43,695 nucleotides of DNA, from positions 1 to 43,695 of the forward strand of contig CBDHDN010000013.1 of assembly GCA_965261585.1 (NCBI GenBank), read 5' to 3'. This stretch comes from CBDHDN01 sp965261585 (GTDB lineage: Bacteria > Pseudomonadota > Alphaproteobacteria > UBA6615). Under the pieces are notes generated by a model. That model was given only the letters and a program-made list of their open reading frames with translations, did not search any database and was not told the DNA's origin. The position numbers and the translations under genes are program-made. The stretch's first letter is position 1, and each line of letters opens with the position of its first letter. Below are positions 23,231-32,230 of this stretch, in pieces.

Positions 23231-24432
23231 AGGTATAGCTGAATCTTGTGTACGGCGTTGGAAAGAGGGCGGCGTATCCTGGTGATTGTTGCAGTCACCA
23301 CTTGACCTAAGCCAAGGAAGGATACGCCATGGAAGAGAATACCGTTGTTGCCTTTCGGAACCCATCGAATTTTCAGGATGACCCGTTGACGGAAGTCCTA
23401 CGAGCTGGGGCGCGTGAGTTGCTGGCTCAAGCCGTGGAAGCTGAAGTTGCCGAGTTTCTGGAAGGTCATGCGACGCTGGTTGATGACCGGGGCCGTCGCC
23501 GGATTGTACGCAATGGCCACTTGCCGGAACGGCTGATACAGACCGGGATCGGCCCGGTGGACGTGCGTCAGCCGCGTGTCCGGGATCGGAGAGCCGGCGA
23601 GGGTGCCGGCGCCATCCGGTTCACGTCGGCGATCCTGCCGCGCTATCTGCGCCGCACCAAGAGCCTGGAGGATTTGCTGCCGTGGCTATACTTGAGGGGC
23701 ATCTCCAGCGGCGATTTCTCGGAAGCGTTGGCGGCGTTGCTGGGGGCACAGGCCCCGGGTCTGTCGGCCTCCACGATCGGGCGACTGAAGGAAGTTTGGC
23801 AAGACGAGATGGAGCGCTGGCAACGGCGTGATTTATCGGCCAAGCGCTACGTCTACTTCTGGGTCGACGGCATCTATTTTGGCGCCCGCCTGGAAGAGGA
23901 GAAGCAATGCATCCTGGTTATCATCGGCGCCACGGATCACGGAACCAAGGAGTTGATCGCCATCACCGACGGCTACCGCGAGAGCGAACAATCCTGGCGC
24001 GAGGTGCTGCTCGATCTCAAGCGGCGTGGTCTCGGCATCGGCCCGGAACTGGTGACCGGCGATGGCGCGCTCGGCTTCTGGAAGGCGCTCCGCCAAGTCT
24101 ACGGGGCCGCCCGCGAGCAGCGCTGCTGGGTGCATAAGACGGGCAATATCTTGAACAAGCTACCCAAGGGTCGGCAGAACAAGGCCAAGGGTCACTTGCA
24201 GGATATCTGGATGGCCGAAACCAGGAAGGACGCGGAGACCGCCTTCGACTTCTTCCTGGAAGCCTACGGACCGAAGTACGAAAAGGCCACGGCCTGCCTG
24301 GCCAAGGACCGGGACGCCTTGCTGAGCTTCTACGACTTCCTCGCCGAGCATTGGAAGCATGTGCGGACGACGAACCCCATCGAGAGCACCTTCGCCACGG
24401 TTCGCCTTCGCACCTATCGGACCAAGGGTTGC
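23231..24432 (+). mobile_element. IS256-family element, 5' part (interrupted by IS3)
   Basis: The left end AGGTATAGCTGAATCTTGTG resembles the right end at 4784. The element holds the first 368 codons of a mutator-type transposase and stops at 24432, where IS3 copy 2 begins. The last 14 bp (24419-24432) are repeated as reverse complement at 4968-4981. With the 4784-4981 piece the full element would be about 1.39 kb, a normal size for IS256. Confidence 0.9.
23329..24432 (+). pseudogene. IS256-family (mutator) transposase, truncated
   Basis: The protein opens with MEENTVVAFRNPSNFQDDPL and has the IS256 hallmarks: RNGHLPERLIQTGIGPVDVR, FWVDGIYFGARLEEEKQCIL (first Asp region), LVTGDGALGFWKAL (second Asp), QRCWVHKTGNILNKLPK (CxxH after it) and the start of the C-terminal RTTNPIESTFATVRLRTYRT (Glu in IES). 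At TKGC it runs into the IS3 end and would read on to a stop at 24510. The missing 50 or so residues are encoded at 4815-4981 on the minus strand. Not functional as arranged. Confidence 0.92.
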
Positions 24433-24467
24433 TGTAGCGCACCCGGTTCCTTGGACACAAGTTTGTC

Positions 24468-25373
24468 TCACGCGGCGGGCCTGATTGAGATCGCGGCGTG
24501 CCACGCCTGACGAGCTTGAGCGGGGCTCAGGTAGCCGTTCTTTTCGACGATCCACTGGGCATTGTAGAGTTCGACGAAGTCGCGGACGGCGTCCCGCAGC
24601 TCCGCGATGTTGCGGTAGATGCGACCATGGATGATCTGTTCCTTCAGCGTGCGATTGAACCGCTCGGCGACGCCGTTGGTCTGGGGCTCGGCGACGAAGG
24701 CGTAGGACGGCTGGATGCCCCAGAACTTGATCTGGTTGGTGAAGTGGTCCGACAGATACTGGGAGCCGTGATCCATCCGCAAGGCCAGCCCCCGAGCCGC
24801 GCCGGCCGCGGTCGAGCCATACAGCCCGGCAAGCCCCATGGAGATCGGCTGCAGGGCGGTGAAGCGGTCGCCGCGCTTGCAGACATGCCCGCCGACACAC
24901 TCGGCGTTCCAATGCTCGACGGCGGTGAAGATCCAGCCCCAGCCGTCGTCCACCGTGAACACCCGAACGCCATCGGTGCCCCACATGAGGTTCGGGGCAT
25001 GAGTGATGGTCTCACCGTCATGGGGATTGCCGCCACGGCGGCGGCAGCGATGGGGCGAGAGCAGATTGTTCTCGCGCATCAGGCGGAGCACCCGCTTGCG
25101 GGCAACCCGGATGTCGCGACAGACCCGAAGCCGAGCCCAGACCTTGCGGTAGCCCTCGCCCTCCCAGGGCGATGCCTCCAGGTCGGCTTCGATCGCCACC
25201 AGCAGCGCCTGGTCCGAGATCGCGGGCTTCGGTCCCCGACGCTTTGCCGGCGGCTGCTCGGCGTGCTGGCCGGAGGTCATGGCGTAGAACGAGGAGCGGG
25301 CCATGCCCCAGGCGGCGCAGACCCGCCGCAGGCCGTAGGCCAGACCCGTGCCGGGCGAGGTGGCGGCACTCAT
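24468..25373 (-). CDS. IS3-family transposase OrfB, copy 2
   Basis: A 301-residue DDE transposase, nearly identical to the product of 5455-6360. It carries the same TDGVRVF, MDHGSQYLSDHF and GVAERFNRTLKEQ catalytic segments. I noticed Thr for Ile in HDGEIITHAP, Gly for Trp in CVGWHVC and Thr for Ala in RFAALQP. It overlaps OrfA by 4 bp. Confidence 0.93.
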   Translation of the reverse strand: MSAATSPGTGLAYGLRRVCAAWGMARSSFYAMTSGQHAEQPPAKRRGPKPAISDQALLVAIEADLEASPWEGEGYRKVWARLRVCRDIRVARKRVLRLMRENNLLSPHRCRRRGGNPHDGETITHAPNLMWGTDGVRVFTVDDGWGWIFTAVEHWNAECVGGHVCKRGDRFTALQPISMGLAGLYGSTAAGAARGLALRMDHGSQYLSDHFTNQIKFWGIQPSYAFVAEPQTNGVAERFNRTLKEQIIHGRIYRNIAELRDAVRDFVELYNAQWIVEKNGYLSPAQARQAWHAAISIRPAA

Positions 25374-25780
25374 CGCCGCGACCTCCGCCGCCCCAAAGGG
25401 CCGAAGGTCTCCGTCTTGGCCTCCAGCAGTTCCACCTGCATGGTCAACTCTCCGATCCGCTTCATGGCGCTATCCAGTTCCGCCTGCACCGGATCGCCCT
25501 TGCGTTGCTTGAGCGAGGCGTCGATCCCGCCGATCGCTTTCTCACGCCACTGCTCGAGCCCGAAGATCTCTACGCCCAACTGGCGCGACAGAAGTTGCAC
25601 CGGCTCGTCACGCAAAAGCCGCAGAACGACCTCACGCTTGCGCGCCACCGTCCATCGCTGGCCAAGTCCCAGCGGGCCTGCCGGCAAAGCCTGGCCTGGG
25701 GAAAACGTGGACGAGCCAAGCTCGCCCGCATTTACCACAGGCCCATCAACAGCAACTTTCTTCTCAAAATTATCGGTCAT
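25370..25780 (-). CDS. IS3-family transposase OrfA, copy 2
   Basis: A 136-residue helix-turn-helix protein from the ATG at 25780, matching the copy-1 OrfA except Gly for Arg in EIFRLEQW. It probably recognises the IS ends and is co-translated with OrfB through the ATGA overlap. Confidence 0.85.
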   Translation of the reverse strand: MTDNFEKKVAVDGPVVNAGELGSSTFSPGQALPAGPLGLGQRWTVARKREVVLRLLRDEPVQLLSRQLGVEIFGLEQWREKAIGGIDASLKQRKGDPVQAELDSAMKRIGELTMQVELLEAKTETFGPLGRRRSRR

Positions 25781-25846
25781 GTTCCGGTCCTCCTTGGACA
25801 CTTCGATTAAGCCAATTCAGTGTCCAAGGAAATCGGGTCCGACTCA

Positions 25847-26945
25847 GCAGGGCAACCAGGTTGGCACCTTCCTCGTTGATGTCGGCGAGGGTGAGCTTGC
25901 CGGCACCCTCCGTCAGGTCGTTCACGTACTTGTTCGTGAAGTCCAAACGGGTCTGCAGCAGGCCGACGTTGGAACCCAGCGTGCTGGCGTTACTGCGCAG
26001 CGTCGTTGCCGCCGCATCGAGCTCGGTGATCGCCGCGTCGACCAGGGAGGACAGACTGAAGCTGGCCGCCGCCGTGATGTTGAGGCCGGTTGAGTCGCTG
26101 CGCAGATCGACCGAGTTGATGTTGAGGCTGCTCAGCGAGCTCTTGCCGAACTCCACCTTCAACACCGAGCCGCTACCGTTGACCAGGTTGAGCCCCTGGA
26201 ACTCGGCATCCCGAGCCAGGTTGTCGACCTGGGTGATCAGCATCTGGGTCGAATCGATGCGGTCGACATAGTACTGCCACAGGGCCGGATCCTCGGCGAC
26301 GAACTCCGCCAGTGTCGGATTGTTCAGATCGGCGGGGACCGGCACTGTCGGCAGGACGCCGTTCTTGTCGAAATAGATCTGTTGGTAGAACGAGCCCTGC
26401 GCGTAGGGCAGCGTATTGCCCAGCACCTCCACGTAGTAGCTGTCGTAGAACGTCTGATCGACCGCGCCGTCGGCCTGGATCAGGCTGACGTTGCGGTAGG
26501 GGCTGCTGACGTCGACCGGCGGCGTGTCGATCCGTGTGGCGCCGAACAGGTGGCGCGTTGCGTCACTCGTGTTCAAGCTCTCGACGATCACGGTCCGCGC
26601 GTTTATGGCGAACTCACGCAGCTCGCTGTAGCGCTCGGCCGGTGCGTCGTCCAACGATTTGACGATACCACGCAGCTGGCGCGCTATATCGTCGATGCTC
26701 TGCATGGCGATGTCGGCCAGCGACAGCCGCTGGTCGACCAGGCTGATGGTCTGCGTGAACCGCTGGACACGCAGTATCGCTGCCTCGATCGACACCAGGC
26801 GCGCCGCTCGCTGGGCGATTCCGGCATAGTCCTGGCTGACCTTGCCGCTGCCCAGCTGCAGCTGGGCCTTGAAGACGCGCTGCTGGGTCAGTTGCGTGTT
26901 GTACAGGATCAGGTCCTGCTGGGCGAACGGTGCGATTCGGTTCAT
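25847..26945 (-). pseudogene. flgL: Flagellar hook-filament junction protein FlgL, 3' end removed by IS3
   Basis: From the ATG at 26945 about 366 residues are present: MNRIAPFAQQDLILYNTQLT, then QRVFKAQLQLGSGK (flagellin-like N-terminal helix), a central domain, and SNVGLLQTRLDFTNKYVNDL, then LADINEEGANLVAL. The family normally continues for about 30 more residues with TRQQL..., the C-terminal D0 helix needed for assembly. Here the IS3 end replaces it and adds about 25 unrelated residues before a stop at 25770. A GTG at 26957 is an alternative start. The gene lies 12 bp after flgK in the same direction. Loss of the D0 helix should stop filament attachment. Confidence 0.9.
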
Positions 26946-26957
26946 GGCGGCAGGCAC

Positions 26958-27214
26958 CTAGCGAATGATGTTGACCAGGAAGTCCATCATTTCGGACACG
27001 ATCGAGGTGACGCGCGCCGAGGCGTTGAACGCGTTCTGCAACACGATCATGTTCGACATTTCCTCGTCCAGATTGACCGCGCTGATGCCGGCCGCCCGCG
27101 CCTTCAGGGCCTCGTGGAAGCCCTGGGTCACCGAGAGTTGGCGCGTGACGGCCTCGGTCTGCACGGCATTGCGCGACAGAATGTTGGCGCCGTAGTCGGT
27201 CAGCGATGTCGTTA
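26958..27214 (-). pseudogene. flgK: FlgK, C-terminal fragment downstream of the IS630-type insertion
   Basis: The fragment reads TSLTDYGANILSRNAVQTEA, then LSVTQGFHEALKARAAG, VNLDEEMSNMIVLQNAFNAS and VSEMMDFLVNIIR, stop at 26958. This is the C-terminal D0/D1 region of the hook-junction protein. It is separated from the N-terminal part (28265-30046) by a 1050-bp IS. Removing the IS and one TA rejoins the frame precisely (GLATL, then TTSLTDYG). Confidence 0.93.
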
Positions 27215-28264
27215 GAGCACATCCGGTTTAGACGGAATATCCTGCATTGACGAGGTAGTTTCTGCATTCGATTGGAGAGAATTCATCGAGGGCGTTTCCA
27301 ATTGCCCGCCAGAGGTCATCGACGGTTCTGGCGCCGACCTTGCGGAGAATGGCTTTGAGCTTGGCGAAGACCTGTTCGATGGGATTGAGATCGGGGCTGT
27401 AGGGCGGCAGGTAGAGCGGGGTTGCGCCGACCGCCTCAATGGCCTCGTGTACGCCGGCGACCTTGTGGGAGGAGAGGTTGTCCATGATGACGATGTCGCC
27501 CGCGGACAGGGTCGGGACCAGGGCTTGCTGGACCCAGGCAAGGAAGCTTGCGCCGTTGATCGGGCCATCGAAAACGCAGGGCGCGGTGATCCGGTCGTGA
27601 CGCAGGGCGGCAATGAACGTGGTTGTCTTCCAGTGGCCATGGGGAATGGCCGCCACCACCCGTTCGCCGCGCGGTGCCCGGCCATAACGCCGGGCCATGT
27701 TCGTCCGCGCCCAGGTCTCGTCGAGAATGACCAGCCGTTCGGCAATCAGCCCAGGTTGCTCGTTGCGCCAAGTGGCTCGTGCCGCCGCGACGTCAGGGCG
27801 CTCCTGCTCGGCGGCGTGGGCTGTCTTTTTTTGCGACTCAGCCCCTGAGCCAGAAGAAAGTCGCCAAGCGTCGAGCGCTTCTCCTCGATCCCCTCGGCGG
27901 CCAGCAAGACGCAAAGCTCGTCAATGGTGATGTCGCAATTCTCCATCACCAGAGCCCGAATGCGATCGCCATGGGGAGCCAGTTTCGATTTCTTCCAGCC
28001 ACCGTATTTGTCGGCTTTGATCGTGCCCCGCTGCTTCCAACGCTGCATCAGCTTCACAACAAAGCTGATGCTCACATCAAATTGCTTCGCCGCCGCATTG
28101 CGAGAGGTCCCCGATTCAACAACTCGAACAACTCGTTCACGAAGATCTTCCGAATAAGGTCGTGTCATCCATGGCTGGCCTCCTTTAACCCAGCTCATAG
28201 CTTGAATCACTTTTTGCGACCCTTGGGAATCCCCTTTTTGATTCTGTCTATGCCGGACCCGCTC
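27215..28264 (-). mobile_element. IS630-family element, copy 1 (inside flgK)
   Basis: A 1050-bp element flanked by TA on both sides (27213-27214 and 28265-28266), the IS630/Tc1 target duplication. Terminal repeats are GAGCACATCCGGTTTAGACG at 27215 and, read inward from the other end, GAGCGGGTCCGGCATAGACA. A second copy of identical length lies at 36339-37388 in opposite orientation. It splits flgK. Confidence 0.95.
27228..28168 (-). CDS. IS630-family transposase, two frames joined by -1 frameshift, copy 1
   Basis: The first frame (28168 to 27746) starts MTRPYSEDLRERVVRVVESG, with a helix-turn-helix (RNAAAKQFDVSISFVVKLMQ). The second frame (ending at 27228) carries the DDE domain: VILDETWARTNMARRYGRAP, DIVIMDNLSSHKV and YLPPYSPDLNPIEQVFAKLK. 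They meet at a run of seven A (27826-27832 on the minus strand; CAAAAAAAG) where a -1 slip gives one protein of about 312 residues. This is the usual expression mode of many IS630 elements, so the gene is probably intact. Confidence 0.9.
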
Positions 28265-30046
28265 TAGCGTCGCCAGCCCGCCGGCGCCGGCGATTGATAC
28301 CGTGCCGTTGAACATGGCGGCGATCGCCTGGGCGGTCGAGCCGTCGCCAATACTGATCGGCGAGCTGCCGGCCAGCGCGCCGCTGGCGACCGAATCGGCG
28401 TTGGCGATGATATTGCTGTGCACGGCAATGCGGCCGGCATCGCCGGGCACGCCGCTGCGCAGGTTCAGCGTGCTGACCAGGCTCGCGGAATCGGCAATGA
28501 AGAAGTTATCGCCGTCGCTGTCGCTGATCTCGACGCGAAAACCGGCGCCTTCCCGGCGCACCGTCGCGGTAATGTTCTGCGCTGCCAATGCGGCCGATAT
28601 GTTCGTCGCAATGGTCGTGAGGCTTTGGCCGGCGGTATAGGCGACAGGCGTGCTGCCGCCGGGGTAGTTGATCGTCAGCGTGCCGGCTAGGCCCAGCGCC
28701 GTCGTCGAGCTCGCCGTGCGATCGCTCGCATAGGCATTGAAGGCCTCGCCGCTCACGAAGAAGTCGTTGGGGCCGAGGAACTGTGCCATGCCCGTGGTCT
28801 TGGAGCCGGTCGTCACCGCGCCGGTCTCTTCGCCGACGGCGATCCGGCTCAAGCCGGTGGTGGCAATGACGACCTTGCCCTGAGCGTCGATTACGGCCCT
28901 CGCGTTCGCCATGCCGTTGATCGTGGTGACGAGTTGGCCGATGGTCGGCGGCACCAGCGTCGCCAGGTTGATCGTCAGGCTCTCGACGATGACGCCGGTG
29001 GGGCTCGTAGCGGCAACGCGAAAGTTGCCCGTCATCGTCGGCGTGTCGGTCGCGCCGACGGTGCGGCTGCCGGTCAGGCTGGCCGGTGGCGGGTAGGCCG
29101 TTCCGGCGTTGTGCAGCTTGTTGACCTCGTCGCTCAGCGATTCGGCCAGGCGGTCGATTTCGGCCTGCAGGTCGACGAGCGTCTGATCGCGCATCGAAAT
29201 CAGCGCGCCGATGCGCCCGCCGCCGCTCTCGGCGGTAATGTCGGGGCCGCCGACGCCGAAGATGATCCCGTTGATGCCGTTCAGGTAGGTCGTACCGGCC
29301 GACAGCTGGCTGGCGGCCGTGTGGCTGAGCTGGTTGACGAAGCCGTCGACCAGGGGCCGGCCCGACGTGGTGAAAACCGCGGTCTGGCCGTCCTGGCGCG
29401 CGAACGTCCTGATGTCGAGGTTCGCCGCCAGTGCGCTGATCGCGTGGTCGCGCTGGTCCTCCAAATCGCCGCTCGGCAATCCCAGGGCGCGCGCACTCGA
29501 GACCTGCCGGTTCAGGGAGTCGATGAGGGTCAGCTTCTCGTTGATCGCGGTGACCAGCCGTGAGATCTCGGCGTCGGCTTCCTGGCGCGCGTCCTGGATC
29601 ACGTCCGTGATCCGGCGCAGCTCCGCCGTCAGCTGCTGCCCCAGGCTCACGCCCTGGGCGCGCGCGGCGATGCTCTCCGGCGTTGCCGCCAGCGAATCGA
29701 AGGCGGTGCCCAGCTCGGTCGGACGATGGCTGAGGCTGCTGTCGTCGGCCAGCGAGCCGAATAGCTGCTGCGTGCGGGCGAAGAACTGGTCGCGCACCTC
29801 CAGGTTGGAGACAGCGCTCAGCTGCAGGCGTACCTGGTCGACCAGGTTCTGGTCGACGATCCGGGTGATCTTGCTCAGCCGCACGCCGGCTGCGTTGCCG
29901 TTGACGATCCGCGTCTGCTGCTCGACGACCTTGCGCGAGTACCCATCGGTGTTGACGTTGGCGGCGTTGCCGGCAACGACCAGCAGCGCCGCCTGCGCGG
30001 CCTGCATGCCCGACAGGGCCGACTGAAGCGCGACGGACAGCGACAT
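28265..30046 (-). pseudogene. flgK: Flagellar hook-associated protein FlgK, N-terminal part
   Basis: About 593 codons: MSLSVALQSALSGMQAAQAA, VAGNAANVNTDGYSRKVVEQ and VNKLHNAGTAYPP are FlgK landmarks. The last native residues are VSIAGAGGLATL. FlgK caps the hook and joins it to the filament. The IS630-type element then breaks the frame, although the reading frame happens to stay open into the transposase. The start is 2 bp after the FlgN-like gene. Confidence 0.93.
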
Positions 30047-30048
30047 GG

Positions 30049-30504
30049 CTAGAGTCGCTGATCGATCGAGATCGAGAGTGGCGCGCGGGCACGCGGATTG
30101 CCGCCGCTCAACCGGCCATCGCGGCTGTAGAGCTGCTCCTTCGCCTGCTCTGCGCGCACGGCGTCGGCGATCGCCTGCATGACCCGCTGGTTCGCCCGGA
30201 TCGCCGCACTGAGGGCAATGGCGTTCGCCGAGGTCGCGGTCGCCAGGCGCTCGGCCAGGTTACGCAGCCGGTCGCGCCGCCGGTCATCGAGCTGGCGCAG
30301 GATCTCCGGCTGGCGTTGGGTCTCATGCATCAGCTTGTGGTAGGTCGAGGTGGCGCTGTGCTTGTCGTCCTGCAGCGCCTCGATGTCGTGCACGCGCATA
30401 TCGCGCAAGAGCGCCACTTCGTGCTCCAACAGCTCCGACAGGCGCGTCGTCGCCTGCTGCAGATCGTCGGCCCGTCGGATCGCTTGGGTCGAGCTGGCGC
30501 TCAT
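30049..30504 (-). CDS. FlgN-like flagellar export chaperone
   Basis: A largely helical protein of 151 residues (LSELLEHEVALLRDMRVHDI, then a long Arg/Glu-rich helix to AEQAKEQLYSRDGRLSGGNP). The layout and position between the rod-binding gene and flgK match FlgN, the cytoplasmic chaperone that holds FlgK and FlgL before export. Sequence identity with FlgN is always weak, so the call rests mainly on position and the LLxxExxLL-type start. It overlaps the upstream gene by 4 bp. Confidence 0.65.
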   Translation of the reverse strand: MSASSTQAIRRADDLQQATTRLSELLEHEVALLRDMRVHDIEALQDDKHSATSTYHKLMHETQRQPEILRQLDDRRRDRLRNLAERLATATSANAIALSAAIRANQRVMQAIADAVRAEQAKEQLYSRDGRLSGGNPRARAPLSISIDQRL

Positions 30505-30824
30505 GGTCGTGCACTCTCTTGCAGGTTGAGCATTTCGCGGGCCACGGCGTCGGCGACGCCGATCCCGCCGGAGCTGGCTACCGCTTTGCCGTATTCCTCG
30601 ATCAGGAGCGAGCGGTAGATCGTCTCGCCATGGCCCCCGCCGAACAGGGAATTTGTCTCGATGCCGGCGAACATGTAGCCAAACATCTGCGACAGGAAGA
30701 ACGCCTCGAAGTCCTGCGCGGCTTGATCGATCTGGTTCGGCGGCAGCCGGCTTTCCGGGGTCAATGGTGGCCGCGCCTGTTGTGCGGCCAGCGTCGCGCC
30801 GGCTATGGCTGCGTCGACGATCAT
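30501..30824 (-). CDS. Rod-binding protein (FlgJ N-terminal domain type)
   Basis: A 107-residue protein with QAAQDFEAFFLSQMFGYMFA, LFGGGHGETIYRSLLIEEYG and VADAVAREMLNLQES. This is the rod-binding domain of FlgJ without the muramidase half, as usual in alphaproteobacteria. It helps rod assembly in the periplasm. The start codon overlaps the last base of the flgI stop, and its own end overlaps the FlgN-like gene by 4 bp. Confidence 0.88.
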   Translation of the reverse strand: MIVDAAIAGATLAAQQARPPLTPESRLPPNQIDQAAQDFEAFFLSQMFGYMFAGIETNSLFGGGHGETIYRSLLIEEYGKAVASSGGIGVADAVAREMLNLQESARP

Positions 30825-31960
30825 CAGATCACCTCGATCTCGGCCTGCAGCGCGCCGGCGGCCTTGATCGCCTGCAGGATCGCGATCATGTCGCGCGGCC
30901 CAACGCCGAGCGCGTTCAGCCCGTTGACCAGCTCCTGCAGCGTCACGCCGCTTTGCACGATCGCCATGCGCCGGTCGGCCTCTTCGTCGACTTGAATATC
31001 CGTGCGGGGTACGACGACCGTGTCGCCGGTCGCCGAGAAGGCGTTCGGCTGGCTGACCTGCGGCGTCTCGGTGATGCGGATCGTCAGGTTCCCTTGGGCG
31101 ATCGCCACGGTGTTGATGCGCACGTTCTCGCCCATGACGATCACGCCCGACTTCTCATCGATGATGACCCGGGCCACCTGGTCGGGCCGCACGCGCAGCT
31201 GTTCGATCTCCGTCATCAGGCCGACGATGTCGCCGCGCCGCGCCTCTGGCACGGACAGGCGCACGGTGGCCGGGTCGATGGCGTGCGCCGTCTGGCCGCC
31301 GAGCAGCCCGTTGACCGCATCGGCGACGCGCTGGGCGGTCGTGAAGTCGGGGTTGCGCAGGCTCAGGTGCACCTCCTTGAGCGAAGCCAGCCGGAAGGCG
31401 AGCTCGCGCTCGACGATGGCGCCGTTCGGCAGCTGGGCCGACGTCGGCACCCCCTTGGTCACCGTCTCGCCATCGCCACCGGCCGAGAATCCGCCGATGA
31501 CGAGCGGCCCCTGGGCCACGGCATAGACCTCGCCGTCCGCACCCAGCATCGGGGTCACCAGCAATGTGCCGCCCAGCAGGCTATCGCCGTCGCCCAGTGC
31601 GCTGACGGTGACGCTCATGCGCGTCCCCTGGCGGGCGAACGGCCGCAGAGTCGCCGTGACGATCACGGCGGCGACGTTGTCCGTGCGCATGCTGGCCAGG
31701 TTGTCGCGCGTATTGACGCCCAGGCGCTCCAGCATGCCGATCAGGCTCTGTTGGGTGAACGGTGCCGTGGTCAGGGTATCGCCGGTGCCGTTGAGGCCGA
31801 CGACCAGCCCGTAGCCGACCAGCATGTTATCGCGCACGCCTTCGAACTGGATGATGTCCTTGATCCGCGACTGACCCGCCGCCGGCGCTGGCATTGCGAA
31901 AGGCGTGGCCACCAGGGCGACGGCGACCAGGATCTTGGCAACGCGGGACAGGTAGCTCAT
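30824..31960 (-). CDS. flgI: Flagellar P-ring protein FlgI
   Basis: A 378-residue protein. Residues 1-28 form a signal peptide (ILVAVALVATPFAMPAPAAG). Then come RIKDIIQFEGVRDNMLVGYG, VVGLNGTGDTL, FTQQSLIGMLERLGV, NVAAVIVTATLRPFARQGTR and a C-terminal TLQELVNGLNALGVGPRDMI. It forms the peptidoglycan ring around the rod in the periplasm. The gene is intact and is preceded by a good sigma-54 promoter at 32009-32024, so this operon once was under class II/III flagellar control. Confidence 0.96.
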   Translation of the reverse strand: MSYLSRVAKILVAVALVATPFAMPAPAAGQSRIKDIIQFEGVRDNMLVGYGLVVGLNGTGDTLTTAPFTQQSLIGMLERLGVNTRDNLASMRTDNVAAVIVTATLRPFARQGTRMSVTVSALGDGDSLLGGTLLVTPMLGADGEVYAVAQGPLVIGGFSAGGDGETVTKGVPTSAQLPNGAIVERELAFRLASLKEVHLSLRNPDFTTAQRVADAVNGLLGGQTAHAIDPATVRLSVPEARRGDIVGLMTEIEQLRVRPDQVARVIIDEKSGVIVMGENVRINTVAIAQGNLTIRITETPQVSQPNAFSATGDTVVVPRTDIQVDEEADRRMAIVQSGVTLQELVNGLNALGVGPRDMIAILQAIKAAGALQAEIEVI

Positions 31961-32008
31961 GACGTGGCGACTCGTTCAGCTTGCAGCCGGCATGTGCTCT
32001 TGCCCAGA

Positions 32009-32024
32009 TGCGAAAATCGTACCA
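32009..32024 (-). promoter_or_regulatory. Sigma-54 promoter upstream of flgI
   Basis: On the minus strand the site reads TGGTACGATTTTCGCA, with GG and GC separated by 10 bp as in the -24/-12 consensus TGGCACG-N4-TTGCA. It lies about 50 bp before the flgI ATG. The stretch 31961-32230 otherwise shows no gene. Confidence 0.75.
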
Positions 32025-32230
32025 GTTGACGCACCGGGCTAACCCGCTGAATCAGCACGTGTTCACAAACCAGCCCGGCGCCGCGCCGAACCGATCGCGC
32101 CAGTCGATGCCGGTTTCGCCGGGCAATTGCTGCCGGGCTCCGGTGCCGTCATGAGTATGCACATCTCTTAACCCTTGTGGCCTATAGGACGAAGGCGGGT
32201 CCCCTGCCGTGCCGGATCGATCGAGCGCAC

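Larger units (their letters stand above)
24433..25846 (-). mobile_element. IS3-family element, copy 2 (inverted)
   Basis: A 1414-bp element, same ends and gene content as the copy at 4982-6395 but on the minus strand. Its left flank (plus strand) is the IS256 5' piece and its right flank is the 3' region of flgL. The flanks do not match each other, as also in copy 1, but the left flanks of the two copies match across copies (14 bp). This is what an inversion between them would produce. Confidence 0.93.

Noticed and set aside
27746..30046. A continuous 766-codon frame joining FlgK to a transposase start
   Set aside because: The IS630 insertion happens to keep the frame open; TA duplication and exact restoration of flgK on removal show it is a disrupted gene, not a fusion protein.
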